NCBI GenBank assembly: GCA_020442165.1
Contig: JAGRKV010000027.1
Location: 1-47,845 of the forward strand
DNA from: Hyphomicrobiaceae bacterium
Lineage (GTDB): Bacteria > Pseudomonadota > Alphaproteobacteria > Rhizobiales > Hyphomicrobiaceae
Direction of reading: 5' to 3'
DNA length: 47,845 nucleotides
Shown: positions 40,707 to 47,845 of the stretch, piece by piece
Layout: every line of letters begins with the position of its first letter
Position numbering within the stretch: the first letter of the stretch is position 1
Notes under the pieces: model-generated
The model's input: the letters and a program-made list of their open reading frames with translations, nothing else
The model's database searches: none
What the model was told of the DNA's origin: nothing
Made by a program: the position numbers and the translations under genes

Positions 40707-42014
40707 TCACGTCCCAGCCGTTCGCACCAATACCGAGAGGAAGAAGCCATCGGTGCCGTGGCTTGCCGGGGTCAACTGCAGCGTACCACTGGTGAGGCCG
40801 TCCGCAGAGGCTGGCGGCTCGCCCGGCAAACATTGCCGCCAGACATCGGCAATCGGCTGCACGGCAAAACCCGGGTGAGCGGCTATAAATTCGGCAACGC
40901 GATCGCCGTTTTCTTCCGGAAGGATCGAACAGGTCACGTAGACGATGCGGCCGCCGGGCTTCACCAAATCTGCTGCTTGTGACAGCACGGCATCCTGATC
41001 GGCAATCCGCTGGACCAGAGCTTCAGGCTTCAGGCGCCATTTGGAATCTGGCCGCCGGCGCCATGTCCCCGAACCGGTGCACGGCGCATCGACTAGCACC
41101 ACGTCGAACCGCGCGCCCAGCGCTGTCAGCGCTTCTTTATCGCCGCCGTCCATCACCTGGACGTTGCGCGCGCCCGCGCGCTGCAGGCGCTCAAAGATCG
41201 GCCGGAGCTGACGGCGATCGGCATCGTAGGCATAGATCTGTCCGGTGTTCTGCATGGCAGCGGCCATGGCCAGCGTCTTGCCGCCCGCACCCGCGCACAG
41301 GTCCAGCACCTGCTGGCGCGGCCCCGCGCAGGTCAAAGCTGCCGCGATCTGGCTGCCTTCGTCCTGAACCTCGAACCAGCCCTTGCCGTGTGCGGCATCG
41401 GCCTCGACGTGGGGCGCACGCTGGGCTCCCGCAGGCGGAGCGATGCGAATGCCGACGGGAGACAGCGGCGTGGGCACAGGATTGTGACGGGCAAGCGCGC
41501 GTAAGACCCGGTCGCGGTCTGCCTTCAGGAGATTGACGCGCAGATCGATCGGCGCGCGCTCCGCCATCGCCTCGCCTTCGGCCACGAGCCTTGAGCCAAA
41601 CGCGCGCACGAGCGAGGGGCGCAGCCAGCCAGGAAAATCCGCGCGGATGTCATCGTCCGTGCCTGGGGCAAGCTCAGAAGCCATGCCTTGCGCCTCGACA
41701 TCGGTCACAGGGTCAGGCGCATGCACATCGCCAACTTTGGTGGCCGCCGCGATTTCCTCGGGCTGCATACCAAGCGAGCGGCTCGCGCCGGCCAGGACGA
41801 GCGCGCGCGGTGTGTCACTGCCCATTCGTGCCGCAAGTGAGCGGCGGCGGCGCAAGACGTCGAACACGAGTGTGCCGATTGCCGCCCTGTCACCGGAACC
41901 AGCGAAGCGGTGCGTGCGTCCCCAGTCGGCAAGTGCCGTCGATGCCGGGCGATGCTCGCGTTCGATCGCTTCCAACACCTCGATTGCAGCCCTGAGGCGC
42001 CCGCCCGCGCGCAT
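40707..42014 (-). CDS. rsmB: 16S rRNA (cytosine-C5) methyltransferase, RsmB/Sun family
   Basis: This 435-residue enzyme has an N-terminal helical NusB-like part and a C-terminal SAM-dependent methyltransferase. The SAM loop is VLDLCAGAGGKTLAMAAA, motif IV is VLVDAPCTGSGTWRR with one of the two cysteines, and motif VI is YVTCSILPEENGD with the other. It should methylate C967 of 16S rRNA. Length is normal. It is the third gene of guaB-MAPEG-rsmB, 3 bp behind the MAPEG gene, and converges with the spermidine-synthase-like gene over a 49-bp gap. Confidence 0.88.
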   Translation of the reverse strand: MRAGGRLRAAIEVLEAIEREHRPASTALADWGRTHRFAGSGDRAAIGTLVFDVLRRRRSLAARMGSDTPRALVLAGASRSLGMQPEEIAAATKVGDVHAPDPVTDVEAQGMASELAPGTDDDIRADFPGWLRPSLVRAFGSRLVAEGEAMAERAPIDLRVNLLKADRDRVLRALARHNPVPTPLSPVGIRIAPPAGAQRAPHVEADAAHGKGWFEVQDEGSQIAAALTCAGPRQQVLDLCAGAGGKTLAMAAAMQNTGQIYAYDADRRQLRPIFERLQRAGARNVQVMDGGDKEALTALGARFDVVLVDAPCTGSGTWRRRPDSKWRLKPEALVQRIADQDAVLSQAADLVKPGGRIVYVTCSILPEENGDRVAEFIAAHPGFAVQPIADVWRQCLPGEPPASADGLTSGTLQLTPASHGTDGFFLSVLVRTAGT

Positions 42015-42017
42015 GGC

Positions 42018-44318
<2,301 letters not shown>

Positions 44319-45056
44319 TCATTCGCTGGAGATCCCATCCTGACGCCGTCCCTTGAAACCTGTCGCCAGGACATAGAGTTCTGCAGAATCGGAACGGCTC
44401 GCCGGTGGTTTGACATGCCGCACCACGCTGAAGCTCTGCTTGAGGAGATCGAGCAGGTCGCGCTCGGTGCCCCCTTGAAACACCTTGCAGAGGAAAGCGC
44501 CTCCGGGCGCCAGCACGTCGACTGCAAAGTGCGCCGCCGCCTCGGCCAATGCCATGATGCGGAGATGATCGGTCCGGGTGTGGCCAACCGTGGGCGCCGC
44601 CATATCCGACAACACGAGATCGGCACCGCCGCCGCGCAACAGCGCCTTGAGCTGCGCTTCCGCCGTTTCGTCGGTGAAATCGAGTTTGAGCAGGGTGACG
44701 CCGGGCAGCGGTTCGACATCCAGGTAATCAATTCCAATCACCTGTCCTTCGCCGGAAACCGCGCCAACCTTTTCAGCGGCGATCTGGCTCCAGCCTCCGG
44801 GTGCCGCGCCAAGATCGACAACGCGCATGCCAGGCTTCAACAGCCGGTACTTGTCGTCGATCTCTTTCAACTTGTAGGCCGCGCGCGAGCGCATGCCCTC
44901 GTCCTTGGCAGCCTTCACGTACGGATCGTTCAACTGGCGTTCGAGCCAGCGCGCGGAGGAGACAGAACGCTTGCGCGCCGTCTTGACTTTCACCTTCAGC
45001 TGGCGCCTGCCGCCATCCGGACCGCTGGGACCGCCCGGCTTACCCTTTTTTGTCAT
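44319..45056 (-). CDS. rlmE: 23S rRNA (uridine-2'-O) methyltransferase RlmE
   Basis: This 245-residue protein of the FtsJ/RrmJ family methylates U2552 in the A-loop of 23S rRNA. A basic N-terminal extension (about 1-25) precedes the domain. The K-D-K-E tetrad is visible as YKLKEID (Lys), [11 protein letters not shown] (Asp), FLCKVFQG (Lys) and a late Glu in [10 protein letters not shown]. The SAM loop is [18 protein letters not shown] 45056 follows an AGGT site; an ATG at 45107 would overlap the preceding gene. It is 31 bp downstream of the ppx/gppA gene on the same strand, a pairing I recall from many alphaproteobacteria. Confidence 0.93.
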   Translation of the reverse strand: MTKKGKPGGPSGPDGGRRQLKVKVKTARKRSVSSARWLERQLNDPYVKAAKDEGMRSRAAYKLKEIDDKYRLLKPGMRVVDLGAAPGGWSQIAAEKVGAVSGEGQVIGIDYLDVEPLPGVTLLKLDFTDETAEAQLKALLRGGGADLVLSDMAAPTVGHTRTDHLRIMALAEAAAHFAVDVLAPGGAFLCKVFQGGTERDLLDLLKQSFSVVRHVKPPASRSDSAELYVLATGFKGRRQDGISSE

Positions 45057-45087
45057 CTCAGAATTTACCTGTTGCAGTGCGCCGACG

Positions 45088-46236
45088 TCAGCCGCGCCTT
45101 CCGCCACCGCCGCGCCGGCGCCGACGGCGGCGCGCGCTGCGGATCACACCGTCCTCGCTCATCAACTGCATGAGGATGCCCTCGCGCAACCCACGGTCGG
45201 CAACCCGCAGCCGGGGAGCTGGCCACATGCGCATCAAAGCCTCCAGGATGGCACACCCTGCAAGCACCAGGTCGGCACGGTCTCGGCCGATGCAGGGTTC
45301 GGCGACGCGCTCGGAATAGTTGCGTGCCAACAAGTCGTAGACCACATCACGCGCCGCCTGCGCGTCGAGCCAGCAGCCATCGACACGGTTGCGGTCATAG
45401 CGCGGCAGGCCGAGATAGACTCCAGCAACCGTCGTCACCGTACCGGACGTGCCAAGCAAATGCCGTGTGCCGCCGCTGATCCTGTCGGCGAAGCGATGCT
45501 GCCGCTCCCACGGCTCCAGCATGCCCATGACATGCTGGACCATGGCCTCGAAAACGTCCTCGGTCACATAGCGGCCGCCGAAGCGCTCCGCCAGCGTGAC
45601 GACGCCAACCTGCAGCGATGTCCAGGCCACCATCGCTTTCTGCACGACGGCGCGCCCCAGCGGTCCGGTGCGCGAACCGGCTGGAATGCTGGAAAGATCG
45701 AGCCAGGCGAGTTCTGATGATCCGCCGCCGATGTCGAAGACCAGAACATGGTCGGTCTCGGGATCGATCAGCGATGCACACCCGGCAACGGCCAGACGCG
45801 CCTCGCCCTCGCGGCTCAAGATTTCAATCTTCAGACCCGTCTTGTGGTGGACCTGATCGAGGAACTCCGCTCCATTGGTTGCGATCCGGCAAGCTTCGGT
45901 CGCCACCAGCATGGCGCGGCGAACCCCATGACGTTCGATCTTGTGGGCGCAGACCTTCAGCGCCTCAATCGTCCTTGCCATCGCGGCGTCCGACAGCGCG
46001 CCACTATGACCGACGCCTTCGCCAAGTCGAATGATCCGCGAGAATGCATCAATGACCTGGAACCCGCGTCGCGATGGTTTGGCGAGAAGTAGCCGGCAGT
46101 TGTTGGTGCCAAGATCGAGTGCGCCGTAGACTTCGGCACCGTCGGCCGTACCAGCGTGCACCGGCTGCATCCTGGGCGGCCTCGGAAAATGAGCCTGTGG
46201 CTGTTCTCGTTCGTGATGATGGGCCGTGTCCATCCG
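45088..46236 (-). CDS. Exopolyphosphatase / pppGpp phosphohydrolase (Ppx/GppA family)
   Basis: This protein of about 382 residues has the ASKHA sugar-kinase/Hsp70 fold. The first phosphate loop is [16 protein letters not shown], the second is [13 protein letters not shown], and [16 protein letters not shown] and [15 protein letters not shown] are further family stretches. It should cleave polyphosphate and/or pppGpp, linking stress signalling to phosphate. It ends in an Arg/Gly-rich tail ([16 protein letters not shown]), which suits binding a polyanion or RNA. The frame is open upstream to ATG 46533, adding about 99 Ala/Ser/Pro-rich residues; I choose ATG 46236 with low certainty. The next gene is rlmE. 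Confidence 0.85.
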   Translation of the reverse strand, partial: RMDTAHHHEREQPQAHFPRPPRMQPVHAGTADGAEVYGALDLGTNNCRLLLAKPSRRGFQVIDAFSRIIRLGEGVGHSGALSDAAMARTIEALKVCAHKIERHGVRRAMLVATEACRIATNGAEFLDQVHHKTGLKIEILSREGEARLAVAGCASLIDPETDHVLVFDIGGGSSELAWLDLSSIPAGSRTGPLGRAVVQKAMVAWTSLQVGVVTLAERFGGRYVTEDVFEAMVQHVMGMLEPWERQHRFADRISGGTRHLLGTSGTVTTVAGVYLGLPRYDRNRVDGCWLDAQAARDVVYDLLARNYSERVAEPCIGRDRADLVLAGCAILEALMRMWPAPRLRVADRGLREGILMQLMSEDGVIRSARRRRRRRGGGGRRG

Positions 46237-46740
46237 TTCGCTACTCGCCGAGACAAGCGGGCTGGCGGCAAGACCGTTATGACCGGCGGGATGTGTGGCG
46301 GCTGGCAATACGGGTGATGCGGCACTTGCGCTGGCCGATTGGCCCGGCAGCGAGTGCTCTGGCTTGTGAAGGCCGGCGGCCGACGCGCCGTCGTCGTCTT
46401 GAAAACCCTCCAAGGGACCCCTTCCCAGCGCCTGGCCGCGTTCAGCATAAAGCGCTGAATGCCTCCTCAGGCGTCTCCTGGTGATGACTTGTCCCCACTG
46501 TAGCAGGTCAGTCGCCCGGGTAAAGCAATCCATGTGGGTCTCGGAACCGCAACAAATGCCTTACTTTCGCGGGGGTTTTGAGCAATCAGGTTTCCGCTTG
46601 AAAGTCGGACTGTTACAAGCTCCGCTATGTGCTGAAGGCTCAGTCGTGCGCAGCTCATTGCGTTGCAGCTGCCATGCGGGAATTGCGCGCACGGACCCGG
46701 ACCTGACGCGAATCACACGTGCAGCCAGCGGACCTGCCAC
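46237..46740. other. Divergent region before ppx/gppA and the M15 gene
   Basis: This 504-bp interval lies between two divergent genes. The left 297 bp may still be coding as a low-complexity N-terminus of the Ppx/GppA protein (frame open to 46533). The rest should hold both promoters. I see CTTGAAA at about 46599 but no well-spaced -10. Confidence 0.35.
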
Positions 46741-47637
46741 ATGCCCCTCCGCCACATAACTTGCAGACACACCTCCCCGTGCAGCGCCAAGAGCGCCCTG
46801 CGGCTGGCCAGCCACTGCTCACGGGCTGGCGCTTGTGCTGCACTCGGATGGGCGCTTGCAATTTCCTGCGGCACCAACCTGCTGGCACAGCCGAGTGATG
46901 CGACAGATGCTGCCGCGCTCATCGCCAATGCCTATCCCAATCACATCGCCAAGATCGAAGCTGGCAAGGTTCATTGGCGCGATGGCACGAGCATGCCTTT
47001 CGATGATGGCGGAGGGCCGAAGGCGTTCAAGCACTGGCTCGACGCACCCGATGTTGAGGATATGCTGGACCAACCCTATCCTACTGGTGCTGCCATCACG
47101 CCTCCCGGGCCTGACCAGGACCCAGGCCGTGCGCGCAACGCGGAGTTTTTTGCCAAGATCTATGGTGACTGCCGAAAGGGTGAGGTTGCACCGCATCTGG
47201 TCGACGTGGTCTGGCTGCCGAAGAAGTGGGGCAGGAAATTAAAGGTGTCGTCGGTGAATGGCGTCGCCCAGCAGCTCGACGCTGTCAGCCGCGCGCTCGA
47301 CGCCTTGCCGCCGCGTTTCGACCGATACCTGCTTCCTCCGGCAGGGACCTATAATTGTCGCGTGATTGCCGGTACGAACCGGGTTTCGGCACATGGCTAT
47401 GGCATCGCCATCGATATCGCGACGGCGGCGGCCGACTACTGGCGCTGGACAAAGCCGGGAGCTGACGAGGCGCCCATCTGGCGCAATCGTATTCCGCAAG
47501 AGATCGTGGACATCTTCGAGAAGCACGGCTTCATCTGGGGTGGACGCTGGCATCACTTCGACACCATGCACTTTGAATACCGGCCCGAGCTCAATCCACC
47601 GTCGCGCGCGGCGGCGCCTGCAGCGCGGCAACCATAA
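46741..47637 (+). CDS. Exported M15 family carboxypeptidase-like protein
   Basis: This 298-residue protein has a hydrophobic N-terminal segment (ACAALGWALAISCGTNLLA), consistent with export. The body ends in an M15 peptidase domain: the zinc motif SxHxxGxAxD fits VSAHGYGIAIDI (about 216-225) and the third ligand is the His in FDTMHFEYRPEL (about 277). Relatives are D-alanyl-D-alanine carboxypeptidases or L-Ala-D-Glu peptidases of peptidoglycan. The central region (WLPKKWGRKLKVSSVNGV and the following helix) is shared with a subset of these proteins. ATG 46741 is the best start seen; an in-frame TTG at 46663 would add 26 residues. The next feature is a tRNA promoter. Confidence 0.82.
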   Translation: MPLRHITCRHTSPCSAKSALRLASHCSRAGACAALGWALAISCGTNLLAQPSDATDAAALIANAYPNHIAKIEAGKVHWRDGTSMPFDDGGGPKAFKHWLDAPDVEDMLDQPYPTGAAITPPGPDQDPGRARNAEFFAKIYGDCRKGEVAPHLVDVVWLPKKWGRKLKVSSVNGVAQQLDAVSRALDALPPRFDRYLLPPAGTYNCRVIAGTNRVSAHGYGIAIDIATAAADYWRWTKPGADEAPIWRNRIPQEIVDIFEKHGFIWGGRWHHFDTMHFEYRPELNPPSRAAAPAARQP

Positions 47638-47685
47638 GGGGTGCCGGAAAGCAGGCGCATGGTTCAAAAGGTGCCAATGCGGCGG

Positions 47686-47714
47686 CTTGCGGGCAGCGGT
47701 CCAAGCTGCTATAT
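47686..47714 (+). promoter_or_regulatory. Promoter of the tRNA-Gln gene
   Basis: CTTGCG (47686-47691) and CTATAT (47709-47714) are separated by exactly 17 bases, matching the alphaproteobacterial housekeeping pattern. Transcription should start near 47722, about 50 bases before the mature tRNA. Confidence 0.7.
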
Positions 47715-47771
47715 GCGCGCCTCTGTCCGGCTTGTCCGGGCGCCACCGCGCGCGCACTTGGCGCGACTTGG

Positions 47772-47845
47772 TGGGGGATAGTTTAATGGTAGAACTGCGG
47801 ACTCTGACTCCGTTAGTCTAGGTTCGAATCCTAGTCCCCCAGCCA
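47772..47845 (+). tRNA. tRNA-Gln (anticodon CTG)
   Basis: The 74-base gene folds as a standard cloverleaf. The acceptor stem is TGGGGGA/TCCCCCA, the anticodon stem CGGA/TCCG encloses the loop CTCTGAC with anticodon CTG, and the T-arm is CTAGGTTCGAATCCTAG. Discriminator G and an encoded CCA follow. The CCA is the last three bases of the window. Confidence 0.96.

Overview
This is a gene-dense, high-GC chromosomal segment from an alphaproteobacterium, most likely of the Hyphomicrobiales (Rhizobiales), possibly near Hyphomicrobium. The evidence is the gene content and order (dctBD-dctPQM, an AceE-type pyruvate dehydrogenase, aroQ-accB-accC-aat, ppx-rlmE-guaB-MAPEG-rsmB), the CTTG/CTATAT-type promoter before the tRNA gene, and an Irr-box-like palindrome. 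No transposase, phage gene or CRISPR array was seen.

Left part (1-17.6 kb): the tail of a gene that is probably rne is followed by a carbon-uptake and central-metabolism block. DctB/DctD is a two-component system of the C4-dicarboxylate type. A textbook sigma-54 promoter with an upstream palindrome precedes the TRAP transporter dctPQM and a small LuxR-type HTH protein. Then come aceE-aceF-lpd (pyruvate dehydrogenase) and maeB (malic enzyme with a phosphotransacetylase-like domain). Together they form a logical route: dicarboxylate uptake, TCA-cycle malate, pyruvate via MaeB, acetyl-CoA via PDH. A minus-strand aminotransferase overlaps the 3' end of maeB.

Middle part (17.6-30.2 kb): envelope and housekeeping genes. 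These are an M48 metallopeptidase, a DsbA-like thiol oxidoreductase, aroQ, the biotin carboxyl carrier and biotin carboxylase of acetyl-CoA carboxylase (accB, accC), and aat. A small His-rich secreted protein, an M15-type peptidase with a long Arg/His-rich tract, a probable anti-Shine-Dalgarno small RNA with its own terminator, a DUF2270 membrane protein, an LtrA-like membrane protein and guaA follow.

Right part (30.2-47.8 kb): a ZIP metal transporter behind an Irr-box-like palindrome and an alpha/beta hydrolase come first. The most interesting part is a tight four-gene minus-strand operon: a true lysine 2,3-aminomutase (kamA), two different D-Ala-D-Ala-ligase-like ATP-grasp enzymes, and a three-domain protein that joins a GNAT acetyltransferase, an acetylpolyamine-amidohydrolase-type deacetylase and a second GNAT. 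A divergent membrane-fused spermidine-synthase-like gene sits at its head. I propose an undescribed pathway that makes, conjugates and reversibly acetylates a beta-lysine-type amine. This 10.5-kb segment lies between rsmB and guaA, which as I recall are adjacent in many rhizobia, so it looks like an accessory insert in a conserved guaB-MAPEG-rsmB-guaA block. The window closes with guaB and its partners, rlmE, ppx/gppA, a second M15 peptidase and a tRNA-Gln(CTG) gene whose CCA end is the last base.
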